The notes beneath the pieces are model-generated. The model had not been told where the DNA came from, made no database searches, and saw only the letters and a program-made list of their open reading frames with translations. Below, piece after piece: positions 44,651-53,762 of a DNA stretch of 59,526 nucleotides. Position 1 is the stretch's first letter. The number at the start of each line of letters is the position of its first letter. The DNA is from Gallionellaceae bacterium (lineage in GTDB: Bacteria; Pseudomonadota; Gammaproteobacteria; Burkholderiales; Gallionellaceae), in assembly GCA_004297065.1 (NCBI GenBank), contig SCUU01000130.1, positions 1 through 59,526 of the forward strand, read 5' to 3'. The position numbers and the translations under genes were made by a program.

Positions 44651-45708
44651 AGATCGTTACCGTCATCGGGGCTCGTCCGCAGTTCATCAAGGCCGCTGTC
44701 GTGTCGCGCAAATTGCGCGAACGCGAGGGGGTGCAGGAAATCATCGTGCATACCGGGCAGCATTTCGATGCCAACATGTCTGATGTGTTTTTTGATGAGC
44801 TTGATATTCCCCAACCGAATTATCACCTCGGCATTGGCGGTGGAACGCATGGACAAAATACCGGGCGGATGATCGAGGCAATTGAGGGCGTGCTGTTGCA
44901 AGAGAAGCCGGAATGGCTGCTGGTGTATAGCGATACCGATTCTACTTTGGCGGGTGCGCTAGCGGCGGTGAAGTTGCATATTCCCGTGGCGCATGTGGAG
45001 GCCGGTTTGCGATCCTTTAACCGCGCCATGCCGGAAGAAATCAACCGAGTGTTAACCGACCATGCAGCAGAGCTGCTGTTTGCCCCCACCGAAACTGCCG
45101 TGCGCAATTTAGCTAATGAGGGTATCAAGAGCGAGAAGGTGCATAACGTGGGCGATGTGATGTACGACGCAGCGCTGTATTACGGCGACAAGGCCGAGCA
45201 AAGCAGCAAGATTTTGAAACAGTTGCAGTTGACCTCGAAAGGCTTCGTGCTGGCGACGCTGCATCGCCAGGAAAATGTGGATGACCGCACGCGCCTTGCA
45301 AGCATTTTGCAAGGGCTTGCCTCAAGCGCTAAACCTATTGTCATGCCGTTGCACCCACGTACCCGAAAACGCCTACAGGAATTCGGTTTAAGCCTGCCCG
45401 CCTCGGTGAAAGTGATTGATCCGGTTGGGTACCTAGACATGGTGATGCTGGAGAAACATGCAGCCTTGATTGCCACTGATAGTGGCGGCGTGCAGAAAGA
45501 GTCATCTTTCCACAAGGTACCTTGCATCACCCTGCGCGATGAAACAGAGTGGGTCGAATTGGTGGAGTCTGGTGCGAATCGGCTGATGGGTGCGGATGCC
45601 CAAAAAATTTCGACATCACTCGCTGAAATCGGCAATGCAAATAATTTTGTGAAGTTGTTATATGGGCAAGGTGACGCAGGTGCAAAAATTGTTTCGGAGA
45701 TGCAATGA
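44647..45708 (+). CDS. wbpI: UDP-N-acetylglucosaminuronate 2-epimerase (WbpI-like)
   Basis: 353 aa, WecB fold. MKIVTVIGARPQFIKAAVVS, IIVHTGQHFDANMSDVFFDE, NYHLGIGGGTHGQNTGRMIE, VAHVEAGLRSFNRAMPEEIN and LIATDSGGVQKESSFHKVPC are clear. Segments such as HFDANMSDVFFDEL and GGTHGQ.TGRM resemble WbpI more than WecB. It would convert UDP-GlcNAc(3NAc)A to the ManNAc(3NAc)A form, completing the wbpABDE pathway. A UDP-GlcNAc 2-epimerase role (WecB) is the alternative. Confidence 0.9.
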   Translation: MKIVTVIGARPQFIKAAVVSRKLREREGVQEIIVHTGQHFDANMSDVFFDELDIPQPNYHLGIGGGTHGQNTGRMIEAIEGVLLQEKPEWLLVYSDTDSTLAGALAAVKLHIPVAHVEAGLRSFNRAMPEEINRVLTDHAAELLFAPTETAVRNLANEGIKSEKVHNVGDVMYDAALYYGDKAEQSSKILKQLQLTSKGFVLATLHRQENVDDRTRLASILQGLASSAKPIVMPLHPRTRKRLQEFGLSLPASVKVIDPVGYLDMVMLEKHAALIATDSGGVQKESSFHKVPCITLRDETEWVELVESGANRLMGADAQKISTSLAEIGNANNFVKLLYGQGDAGAKIVSEMQ

Positions 45709-46973
45709 GCGGTGGTGAAGCATTGGCAGGCAAAAATCTGACCGAGCCTAATTTCGATATGGTTTTTGTTACGGCAGCGGAGTTGCCGTTGATCGCCGGT
45801 CTGCAAGCCTCTCAAGTTTTTGAACCGGCGAGTATGATGGTTAAGCGTGACCACAATGTAATGTGGATTTCTGCCGTACCACTTTTATCTTACTTAAAAG
45901 ATGTCGTGCTGCGCACGGGAAAAATTAAAGCCGTTCAAAACAGATGTGCCAGTGAGGGCATCCATTTTGAGTATGTGGTAACGCCATTAACTATAGGCAG
46001 CCCTTGGGCATTTATGATTCGTCAGCCCGTGTTGCGTTGGGCTGCGAAAAAATTGTTGAATCATCTCCAGCCGCTGAAAGGCAGGAAAACTATATTCCAT
46101 GCGCGCAGCTATTTCGCGGCTCATCTTGCTAATGAAATTAAATCACAGGCGAAACTTGCAGGTGTGTGGCGAGTTTCATTCGATATGCGCAGTGTTTTGC
46201 CTGAAGAATTTCCATTGACCCAAGGCCGGCTCGGTAAAGCTTGTTTTGGGTTCGCCAAACAGTGGGAGCATGAGTTGGTAGGCAAGTCTGATGTTTCATT
46301 TCTACCGCTGAATTATGCGCGAGACAGAATGCAAAAAGAGTCAGGACACTCAGTGATCTTTGTGCCAATACAGGGTTTTGATCGCGAGGTTGGTTGGTCA
46401 GTGGATTTTGAGCAACGCTGGTCGAACAGATACATTGGCTATGCGGGATCAATCGGTGCTTGGCATGATCCGGTTTTGTTGTTGGAAATACTGCAAAGCA
46501 TTCCTCATGCGCATCCAAAATTGGCTATGTCGCCTCACCCGCTATTGGAAGGTCTGGATTGCAAAATATACAAGCACCATGAAATGGCTGCTTACTATGA
46601 CAGCTTGTTGGCGCTGGTTATTCCAGGGCGCAAGGATTTTGAAAAGTATTTTGTTAGCTTCAAGATGCGTTGTAATTTTTTTACTACCAAAGCGGCAGAA
46701 GCACTCTCGCGCGGCGTTCCGCTTATTGTTTCATCCGAATTGACCGAATTAGCTGATTTTGTGAGGGTGAATGAGTGTGGTGCAGTTTATGATCCAGGCA
46801 AGCACCGGATTGTTTATCCTGTGGGGGATTGGCTGGAGGACAAGAACGAGTGGTATCGTTTGATGGAAAATGCGAAGCGTACTGGAGCGCTATTCACTCG
46901 CAGCAGCGTATTGCAGTTGTACCTTGCCAAATGGAATGCTTTGTTTGAAGTGCATTCGGGTGAAATCAATTGA
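45705..46973 (+). CDS. Glycosyltransferase, GT-B type
   Basis: 422 aa. The N-terminal half includes TIFHARSYFAAHLANEIKSQ and WRVSFDMRSVLPEEFPLTQG. The C-terminal half has YIGYAGSIGAWHDPVLLLEI and FFTTKAAEALSRGVPLIVSS, the GT4-type donor-binding EALSRGVP motif. It assembles the repeat unit; specificity is unknown. The start overlaps wbpI by 4 bp and the stop overlaps the polymerase TTG start. Confidence 0.82.
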   Translation: MSGGEALAGKNLTEPNFDMVFVTAAELPLIAGLQASQVFEPASMMVKRDHNVMWISAVPLLSYLKDVVLRTGKIKAVQNRCASEGIHFEYVVTPLTIGSPWAFMIRQPVLRWAAKKLLNHLQPLKGRKTIFHARSYFAAHLANEIKSQAKLAGVWRVSFDMRSVLPEEFPLTQGRLGKACFGFAKQWEHELVGKSDVSFLPLNYARDRMQKESGHSVIFVPIQGFDREVGWSVDFEQRWSNRYIGYAGSIGAWHDPVLLLEILQSIPHAHPKLAMSPHPLLEGLDCKIYKHHEMAAYYDSLLALVIPGRKDFEKYFVSFKMRCNFFTTKAAEALSRGVPLIVSSELTELADFVRVNECGAVYDPGKHRIVYPVGDWLEDKNEWYRLMENAKRTGALFTRSSVLQLYLAKWNALFEVHSGEIN

Positions 46974-48022
46974 CTTTTGATTTGTTCAACTCACTATTAA
47001 CGGGTGTTTTTGTACTGTTGTTGCTGAGCTCGTTGATGATGATGGTACTTAAGAATGCCATTGTTGAAAAATATCTCTATATTGCAATTTCAATTGCCTG
47101 TATATCGCTTGCTACGCTTCGTCCGTTTGGCATTACTCACGATGATGAAAATTACCAATGGCACGCAGAGCATACCTGCAAAATCAGCGAGTGCGGATTG
47201 GAACAAGAGCTGCACAATTACGACGTAGGATATTTTTTCCTATTATCTATTGCGATCGAATTTTTTGATAGCTATCAGGCAGTGCTTTTTCTTGCAGGTT
47301 TGGCGTTGGCAATCAAGCTTGCTTTGATCGCGCGAATGACTTCCTATTCGCTTCTCTCACTCTACTTTTATTTTTCGGTATTCTTTTTGTACCACGATGT
47401 TACTCAGGTGCGGGCTTCCATGGCGATTGCCCTGTTTTTATGGGCGCTCTATTTAATGGGTCAAGAACAGAAAAAACTTGGCGTATTCGCTTACGGTGCA
47501 GCCATGCTTACTCATACGCAAGCCGTCATCGCGCCGCTGGCGCAAATGACGAGCAAGGTGATCCGACATCGTTATCGTCGCGCCATCATTTGGGTTTTAG
47601 TTAGCCAGATCGCTATTGCCATTCACCTTGTACCAGCTTCATCAATCATTAATTTAATCATTAGAGAGGATTCATTTCGCCTCAGCGAGCTTTTTATTGA
47701 TCAATCTTTGATGGGAATCAAAGGGACTAATGTGTTGATCATCTTGTTATTGGCGTTAACAGTTATTCCACTCAAGCGGATGTCTCCACCAGCAAACTTG
47801 CTTGCATTCTGTTTTGCTAGCGTAGTAATCGGCTATGTGTTTTATTGGCTTTTTGCTGGGATTCACGTATTGTCAGATCGCATATTGCAATTCTTTTGGG
47901 TTCCACTAGCGATACTTGTTTCTCTTGGAAAGCTTCATAAACCAACCTATATCGCTACGGTTTTGGTTGGTTCGATGTTTTTTATGTTGACTGCCTATAT
48001 CGCACCCATCCTTGAATCTTAG
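46970..48022 (+). CDS. wzy: Wzy/EpsG-family O-unit polymerase
   Basis: 350 aa polytopic membrane protein with about 9-10 hydrophobic segments. The periplasmic loop FGITHDDENYQWHAEHTCKI, YDVGYFFLLSIAIEFFDSYQ and the conserved RASMAIALFLWALYLMGQ match the EpsG/Wzy polymerase group. It polymerises undecaprenyl-linked repeats in the periplasm under Wzz control. It starts at TTG 46970, overlapping the previous stop. It is AT-rich like wzx. Confidence 0.87.
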   Translation: MTFDLFNSLLTGVFVLLLLSSLMMMVLKNAIVEKYLYIAISIACISLATLRPFGITHDDENYQWHAEHTCKISECGLEQELHNYDVGYFFLLSIAIEFFDSYQAVLFLAGLALAIKLALIARMTSYSLLSLYFYFSVFFLYHDVTQVRASMAIALFLWALYLMGQEQKKLGVFAYGAAMLTHTQAVIAPLAQMTSKVIRHRYRRAIIWVLVSQIAIAIHLVPASSIINLIIREDSFRLSELFIDQSLMGIKGTNVLIILLLALTVIPLKRMSPPANLLAFCFASVVIGYVFYWLFAGIHVLSDRILQFFWVPLAILVSLGKLHKPTYIATVLVGSMFFMLTAYIAPILES

Positions 48023-48030
48023 ATTGAGTT

Positions 48031-48960
48031 ATGAAACCAAACTTAAACATTATCATTGTTAATTGGAATGCCGGTACACAGCTAGCAGAAGCTTTCGGCA
48101 GCATTGTCCAATACCATCACGGCTTGGTGGCATCCGTTATCATTGTTGACAACGCTTCAACCGACGACTCTTTGGCGCAAGTTGAAGCGCTGCAAAATCT
48201 TCCGTTTCAACTTCAGATTATTCGTAATCCTGTTAATCGCGGCTTTGGTGCAGCATGTAATCAAGGGGCGGCGCAAGTCACGAGTGAATATTTGATTTTT
48301 CTTAATCCGGATATGAAATTGTTTGAGGATTCCTTGAGCAAACCTATCTACTTCATGCAGCAGCCAAGCAATTCTGATGTCGGCATTTGTGGTATTCGAT
48401 TAGTGGATGAAGAAGGAAACGCCTCAACATCAGCCGCCCGTTTCCCAACCCTGAAAGTGATGGCTGGGCAAACGTTGGGCTTGTCCAAGCTGATTCCCGG
48501 CGTATTTCCCGCTCATTTGCTGACATCTGATGATCTGAAAGAAAGTGGGATTGTTGACCAAGTGATCGGCGCATTTTTCCTGATCAGGAAAAGTATATTT
48601 GACCGTTGCGGCGGATTCGATGAGCGGTTCTTTGTTTATTTTGAAGAGGTGGATTTATCCTTGAGAGCGAAACAGCTTGGATATGCGTCCTATTTTATGT
48701 CTGAAGTGGCAGCGTTTCATAAAGGTGGTGGTTGCTCTGATCGAGTCAAAGCAGCCCGTTTGTTTTATTCATTGCGCAGCCGCATCCTCTATGCGCAAAA
48801 GCATTATTCAACTATCGAATTTGTGGCACTCGTTTTGTTGACGGGGATTGAATTGCCTATGAGGCTAATGCAGGGCGTGATTAGAGCTTCGTGGTCAGAT
48901 ATTCAAAATACTTTTGCTGCATATACGCATCTGGTTACATACCTTATTCGGAGAGTTTGA
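48031..48960 (+). CDS. Family 2 glycosyltransferase (rhamnosyltransferase-like)
   Basis: 309 aa GT-A enzyme: NIIIVNWNAGTQLAEAFGSI, IIVDNASTDDSLAQVEAL, NPVNRGFGAACNQGA, LIFLNPDMKLF (DxD equivalent), GAFFLIRKSIFDRCGGFDER and FFVYFEEVDLSLRAKQLGYA. The subgroup N.GFG.A.NQG with ..FF.Y.EE.D...R is that of WbbL/rhamnosyl-type transferases. The sugar is not certain. The stop overlaps the methyltransferase start by one base. Confidence 0.93.
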   Translation: MKPNLNIIIVNWNAGTQLAEAFGSIVQYHHGLVASVIIVDNASTDDSLAQVEALQNLPFQLQIIRNPVNRGFGAACNQGAAQVTSEYLIFLNPDMKLFEDSLSKPIYFMQQPSNSDVGICGIRLVDEEGNASTSAARFPTLKVMAGQTLGLSKLIPGVFPAHLLTSDDLKESGIVDQVIGAFFLIRKSIFDRCGGFDERFFVYFEEVDLSLRAKQLGYASYFMSEVAAFHKGGGCSDRVKAARLFYSLRSRILYAQKHYSTIEFVALVLLTGIELPMRLMQGVIRASWSDIQNTFAAYTHLVTYLIRRV

Positions 48961-49583
48961 TGGCACTGATTGACAAGAAAAATATATTTCCGAGGATGGA
49001 TAGCATTCCGAATATTGAGCTTGAATTGGGGTGTGGGAATGGCAAGCGCAATCGTCAAGCCATTGGGGTGGATATGTTGGATTGCCCGGATGTTGACATT
49101 GTTGGAGATGTTTATGAAGTCTTGGCTGCATTTCCCGCTCAAAGCGTAGATGCTGTGTATAGCTATCATTTTGTTGAGCATGTGCCAGATGTACCAAGGT
49201 TGCTTGCTGAGTTGGCTAGGGTTGTTAAACCTAACGGATATGTTGAATTTGTAGCTCCCCATTTTTCTAATCCCTATTTTTACTCTGACCCGACGCATCG
49301 CAGTTTTTATGGTCTGTACACATTCTGCTACTTTGCGAATAAGTCGCCTTTTGCGCGCCACGTTCCAACATATGGCTACAAAGCGGAGTTTAGTATTGCC
49401 AAAGTGGATTTGATTTTTAAATCTACCCGCCCCTTCATCGTTCGATATGGTATCAAACGCCTAATTGGCAGTTTTTTCAATTCATGCACCTACTTGAAAG
49501 AGTTGTACGAAGAGAATTTTTGCTATCTGTTTCCCTGCTATGAGGTGCGTTACCTCCTTCGGCGGCAAGAGCTCGCTGCATGA
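48960..49583 (+). CDS. Class I SAM-dependent methyltransferase
   Basis: 207 aa. SAM motif I is IELELGCGNGKRNRQAIGVD and a following acidic residue is in DCPDVDIVGDVYE. YSYHFVEHVPDVPRLLAELA and RVVKPNGYVEFVAPHFS define a Methyltransf_11-like enzyme. Position among glycosyltransferases suggests methylation of a glycan hydroxyl or carboxyl. ATG 48960 overlaps the previous stop, and the stop overlaps the next start. Confidence 0.87.
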   Translation: MALIDKKNIFPRMDSIPNIELELGCGNGKRNRQAIGVDMLDCPDVDIVGDVYEVLAAFPAQSVDAVYSYHFVEHVPDVPRLLAELARVVKPNGYVEFVAPHFSNPYFYSDPTHRSFYGLYTFCYFANKSPFARHVPTYGYKAEFSIAKVDLIFKSTRPFIVRYGIKRLIGSFFNSCTYLKELYEENFCYLFPCYEVRYLLRRQELAA

Positions 49584-50641
49584 AAATCCTTCTCCTTACA
49601 CGTTATGGTCAACAAGGCGCATCTTCGCGGATGCGTTTCTTCCAATATCTCCCGTGGTTTGAGTCGGTCGGCATCGAATGTGTGGTATCCCCTTTATTCG
49701 ATAATGCGATGCTGTTGCAAAAATATCAGCATGGCAATTATGGATTTTTGGCGTTGTTATCAGCCTATTGGTACCGCATTCATGTGCTGATAGGTGGGCA
49801 TCAATTTGATTTAATCTGGATTGAAAAGGAAGCTCTACCGTGGCTTCCTGCTTGGTTCGAAAGAGCGCTCTTGCGCGGCAGGCCCTATGTCCTAGATTTT
49901 GATGACGCGATATTTCACAACTATGACAAGCATCGTTCTGCTTGGGTACGGCGTGTATATGGTCGGCGGATAGATCGCTTGATGGCAAGTGCGTGTTTGG
50001 TGGAAGCAGGGAATCGTTACTTGGCAGATCGGGCGAGTGTTGCCGGGGCAAGGTGGATAGAGGTGATTCCTACCGTGGTTGATCTGGTACGGTATGTGTC
50101 GAAGCAAACTTATTCTGTTGCCCTGAAGCCGCACATCGTGTGGATCGGCTCTCCCTCTTCGGTTCAATATCTACTGGCATTGGCGGAACCATTGGGGGTG
50201 TTGGCTAAACGGAAACCATTCATACTGCGGGTGATTGGCGGCGGAACGATTACTATGCCCGGGGTGGATGTTGAGTCTATAGCTTGGTCTGCTGAGACGG
50301 AAGCGTCCACAATCGCCGAATGTGACGTTGGCATCATGCCGTTGCGGGATACGCCGTGGGAGCAAGGCAAGTGTGCCTATAAGCTGATTCAATATATGGC
50401 CTGCGGACTACCTGTGGTGGCTTCGCCTATTGGTGCGAACCAGAATGTGGTGATCGAGGGGGAGACAGGTCTTTTTGCTAATAGCCCGCAAGAATGGGTA
50501 GATGCCTTGGAAAGGCTACTGGATGACTCTGGCATGCGTCAGCGGTTGGGTCAGGCAGGACGGGGGCGGGTAGAAGCGGAGTATTCACTGCAACATATCG
50601 CGCCGAGGCTAATTACTTTGTTCAAGGAAGCGGTTCGCTAG
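49580..50641 (+). CDS. Family 4 glycosyltransferase
   Basis: 353 aa GT-B: LLLTRYGQQGASSRMRFFQY, FDLIWIEKEALPWLPAWFER, HIVWIGSPSSVQYLLALAEP and AECDVGIMPLRDTPWEQGKC, followed by AYKLIQYMACGLPVVASPIG. The PL.D..WE.GK..YKL.QYMA.GLPVV segment is a common GT4 donor motif. GC content rises again from about here on. It is coupled to its upstream neighbour by a 4-bp overlap. Confidence 0.93.
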   Translation: MKILLLTRYGQQGASSRMRFFQYLPWFESVGIECVVSPLFDNAMLLQKYQHGNYGFLALLSAYWYRIHVLIGGHQFDLIWIEKEALPWLPAWFERALLRGRPYVLDFDDAIFHNYDKHRSAWVRRVYGRRIDRLMASACLVEAGNRYLADRASVAGARWIEVIPTVVDLVRYVSKQTYSVALKPHIVWIGSPSSVQYLLALAEPLGVLAKRKPFILRVIGGGTITMPGVDVESIAWSAETEASTIAECDVGIMPLRDTPWEQGKCAYKLIQYMACGLPVVASPIGANQNVVIEGETGLFANSPQEWVDALERLLDDSGMRQRLGQAGRGRVEAEYSLQHIAPRLITLFKEAVR

Positions 50642-50643
50642 CG

Positions 50644-52650
50644 ATGTGCGGATTGACAGGGTTTTTGAGCGGCAGTGCCGGAGATGATAGTGATGTGGCT
50701 CTTCGACAAGGCTCAGCACAGGCTTTGCTGCGCAGCATGGCGGATACGCTCATTCATCGGGGGCCGGATGATGGCGGTGTTTGGTGCGACGCTGAGCAGT
50801 GCATCGGGTTAGGGCATCGGCGTTTGTCCATTCTTGACCTATCGCCTGCGGGTCATCAGCCGATGGTGTCGGCCAGCGGGCGGTTTGTGATTGCGTTCAA
50901 TGGGGAGATTTATAATCATTTGGAGTTGCGGAAGGAGCTAGAAAATCTCCCTCACCCTAGCCCTCTCCCAACAGGAGAGGGAATAAATTCAATGTGGCAT
51001 GGGCATTCTGACACCGAAACTTTGCTGGCGGGAATTGATGCTTGGGGTTTGGAATCGACGCTCAAAAAAATGATCGGGATGTTTGCGATTGCGTTGTGGG
51101 ATCGGGAGACAAAGACGTTAATTTTGGCACGCGACCGGATGGGAGAGAAGCCGCTGTATTACGGTTGGCAGGGCTGTGGCAACGATCGGGTGTTTTTGTT
51201 TGGCTCGGAGCTCAAGGCACTCAAGGCGCATCCTGCTTTTGCTGCTGAGATTGACCGGGGAGCGTTGTGTCTGCTGTTACGGCATAACTACATCCCCGCG
51301 CCATATTCAATTTACCAGGGAATCGCCAAGCTTGAGCCGGGGTGTATGTTGTCTGTTTCATTGGCGCAGCCTGAACCCAGGGTTTGGAAGTATTGGGACG
51401 CGGTTGAAGTGGCGCGCGCTGGCGTGGTCCAGCCATTTGCGGGTACAGCGGATCAGGCGGTGGACGCGCTAGAAGTGTTGGCCAAAGACGCAGTGCGCCA
51501 GCAAATGATGGCGGATGTGCCATTGGGCGCATTCTTGTCGGGCGGGATCGATTCCAGCACAGTGGTGGCGTTGATGCAGGCGCAGTCTTCTCGTCCGGTA
51601 AAAACATTCACCATCGGCTTTAATAATCAGGGTTATAACGAGGCCGAACACGCAAAGGCCGTTGCACGACACTTGGGCACCGAACATACGGAACTGTATG
51701 TGACACCCGCGCAGGCGATGGAGGTGATACCTCGATTACCGGATCTGTATTGCGAACCGTTTGCGGATTCATCGCAGATCCCCACCTTCCTGGTAAGCCA
51801 GTTGGCCAAGCAGCATGTCACGGTTTCGCTATCAGGTGATGCAGGAGATGAGTTGTTCTGCGGATATAACCGTTATCAGTTGACCGCCAGCCTGTGGCAT
51901 AAACTTGCCCTCATACCCTCACCACTGCGTGCGCTTGCGGCCAAGGGAATCACCGCGCTGTCGCCCGCAGCCTGGGATAGGTTGGCGCATCTTATTCCCG
52001 GCTCGGGGCGGCTGCGTTTGTTCGGTGACAAATTGCATAAAGGAGCGGGTGTGCTGGCTAGCCGCACCCTGGATGAGTTGTATCTGGGCATGGTATCCCT
52101 TCAGCGCAATCCGTCAGACTGGGTGATTGGCGGGCAAGAGCCGGTCACTCATCTGACAGGGCTGGCTCCTGAGCTGGAAGGGCTGAATGCTGTAGAACAG
52201 ATGATGGCTCTGGACACGATCAGCTACTTGCCGGATGACATTCTGGCCAAAGTGGATCGTGCAGCCATGGGCGTGTCGCTGGAGGGTAGGGTGCCGTTCC
52301 TGGATCATAGAGTGGTGGAGTTTGCCTGGAGCTTGCCGCTAGATTACAAATTACGCGATGGACAAACCAAATGGCCTCTGCGTCAGGTTCTATACCGCCA
52401 TGTGCCGCGCGAACTGATCGATCGCCCCAAAATGGGTTTTGGTGTGCCGTTGCACGATTGGCTGCGCGGGCCATTGCGTGATTGGGCAGAAAATCTATTG
52501 GATGAGGAGCGTTTGCGGCGTGAGGGATATTTTCATTTCTCACCGATCCGGAAAATGTGGGCAGAGCATTTATCCGGCAAGCGGAATTGGGCGAATAACT
52601 TGTGGGGTGTGTTGATGTTTCAGGCTTGGCAAGAAAGCGAGTTAGGCTGA
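50644..52650 (+). CDS. asnB: AsnB-type glutamine-dependent amidotransferase (sugar-acid amidation candidate)
   Basis: 668 aa. An N-terminal Ntn glutaminase has Cys2 (MCGLTGFLSG), LIHRGPDDGGVWCD and FNGEIYNHLELR. The C-terminal synthetase has the PP-loop FLSGGIDSSTVVALMQAQ and LSGDAGDELFCGYNRYQ. In polysaccharide loci such proteins (WbpS-like) amidate uronic acid carboxyls. The WbpA product in this operon offers such a carboxyl. A repeat-derived insert, NLPHPSPLPTGEGINS, lies just before WHGHSDTETLLAGI in the glutaminase domain. Asparagine synthesis remains possible. Confidence 0.92.
   Translation: MCGLTGFLSGSAGDDSDVALRQGSAQALLRSMADTLIHRGPDDGGVWCDAEQCIGLGHRRLSILDLSPAGHQPMVSASGRFVIAFNGEIYNHLELRKELENLPHPSPLPTGEGINSMWHGHSDTETLLAGIDAWGLESTLKKMIGMFAIALWDRETKTLILARDRMGEKPLYYGWQGCGNDRVFLFGSELKALKAHPAFAAEIDRGALCLLLRHNYIPAPYSIYQGIAKLEPGCMLSVSLAQPEPRVWKYWDAVEVARAGVVQPFAGTADQAVDALEVLAKDAVRQQMMADVPLGAFLSGGIDSSTVVALMQAQSSRPVKTFTIGFNNQGYNEAEHAKAVARHLGTEHTELYVTPAQAMEVIPRLPDLYCEPFADSSQIPTFLVSQLAKQHVTVSLSGDAGDELFCGYNRYQLTASLWHKLALIPSPLRALAAKGITALSPAAWDRLAHLIPGSGRLRLFGDKLHKGAGVLASRTLDELYLGMVSLQRNPSDWVIGGQEPVTHLTGLAPELEGLNAVEQMMALDTISYLPDDILAKVDRAAMGVSLEGRVPFLDHRVVEFAWSLPLDYKLRDGQTKWPLRQVLYRHVPRELIDRPKMGFGVPLHDWLRGPLRDWAENLLDEERLRREGYFHFSPIRKMWAEHLSGKRNWANNLWGVLMFQAWQESELG
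50947..50985. repeat. Palindromic repeat inserted in frame in asnB
   Basis: CTCCCTCACCCTAGCCCTCT then CCCAACAGGAGAGGGA is a shortened member of the G/C-rich repeat family seen at 10921, 24408, 27559 and 28109. It is translated as LPHPSPLPTGEG between two conserved blocks of the glutaminase domain. Confidence 0.85.
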
Positions 52651-53762
52651 TGCATGTAGTTGTGTTTGGTGGTTTTGCCGATTCGCTCGTTAATTTTCGC
52701 GGGCCTTTACTGCGTTCAATGGTGAAACAGGGGCACACAGTGACAGCTGTTGCGCCTGCAGCTCCGCCTGCCGTCCTGGCAAAACTGGCGGCTATGGGGG
52801 TTGCATACCGCGATGTTTCGTTAAGTCGCACCGGATTAAATCCATTGTCTGATGTTAAAACATTTCTGTCGTTGATCAACTTGTTCCGGGAAATCAAACC
52901 CGATGTAGCGCTCTCTTATACAATTAAGCCAGTTATTTATGGTTCTCTGGCGGCTCGTTTGGCTGGGGTGCCAGCTATCTATTCGATGATCACTGGTTTG
53001 GGTTACGCATTTTCATCTGGTGAAAAGCAGGGGAAATGGGTTGCTCGTGTGGCAAAACATTTGTATCGGCTGGCATTGGGAAGAAACCAGCGTGTATTCT
53101 TTCAAAATCCAGATGACAGGGATTTTTTTGTCAGAGCGAAGATGCTGGCCGGCACGGAGCAGGCAGTGTTGATCAATGGCTCGGGGGTCGATTTGCAGCA
53201 TTTTAGATATGTCCCTGTGACAGAAAACGCTCTGTCATTTTTGCTGATTGCACGCCTGCTCAAGGATAAGGGAATCCCCGAATATGTTGACGCTGCGCGT
53301 TTGGTAAAATTACGCTATCCAATGGTTCAGTTGCGTTTGCTGGGGCCACTAGATTCCAACCCGAACGCTATCTCGTCAGCGCAAATTAGCGAATGGCAAG
53401 CAGAGGGGGCGATCATCTATTTAGGCGAGGCCACGGATGTGCGTCCAGCCTTGAATGACTGTTCGATTTACGTTTTACCGTCCTATGCAGAAGGTATGCC
53501 GCGGACAGTGCTGGAAGCGATGGCGACGGGGCGGGCTGTGATTACAACGGATGTGCCGGGTTGTCGAGAAACAGTTGTCAATGGGGTAAATGGGGTCTTG
53601 GTGCCTGTGCGGGATGCTTCTGCCTTGGCGCAGGCAATGCTCAATTTTATTGAAAACCCAGAAATGATTGGGCGTATGGGGAAAGCAGGGCGCAGTTTGG
53701 CTGAAGAGAAGTACGACGTACATAAAGTAAATGCGGTTATTCTGGGTGCGATGAAGCTGTGA
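52650..53762 (+). CDS. Family 4 glycosyltransferase (PglA-like)
   Basis: 370 aa. MHVVVFGGFADSLVNFRGPL, IKPDVALSYTIKPVIYGSLA, AIYSMITGLGYAFSSGEKQG, FLLIARLLKDKGIPEYVDAA and YVLPSYAEGMPRTVLEAMAT followed by GRAVITTDVPGCRETV are typical of the WbpT/PglA-like group that adds the second sugar onto an initiating bacillosamine. This fits its place directly before the pglC homologue. The start overlaps asnB by one base and the stop overlaps the transferase GTG. Confidence 0.93.
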   Translation: MHVVVFGGFADSLVNFRGPLLRSMVKQGHTVTAVAPAAPPAVLAKLAAMGVAYRDVSLSRTGLNPLSDVKTFLSLINLFREIKPDVALSYTIKPVIYGSLAARLAGVPAIYSMITGLGYAFSSGEKQGKWVARVAKHLYRLALGRNQRVFFQNPDDRDFFVRAKMLAGTEQAVLINGSGVDLQHFRYVPVTENALSFLLIARLLKDKGIPEYVDAARLVKLRYPMVQLRLLGPLDSNPNAISSAQISEWQAEGAIIYLGEATDVRPALNDCSIYVLPSYAEGMPRTVLEAMATGRAVITTDVPGCRETVVNGVNGVLVPVRDASALAQAMLNFIENPEMIGRMGKAGRSLAEEKYDVHKVNAVILGAMKL

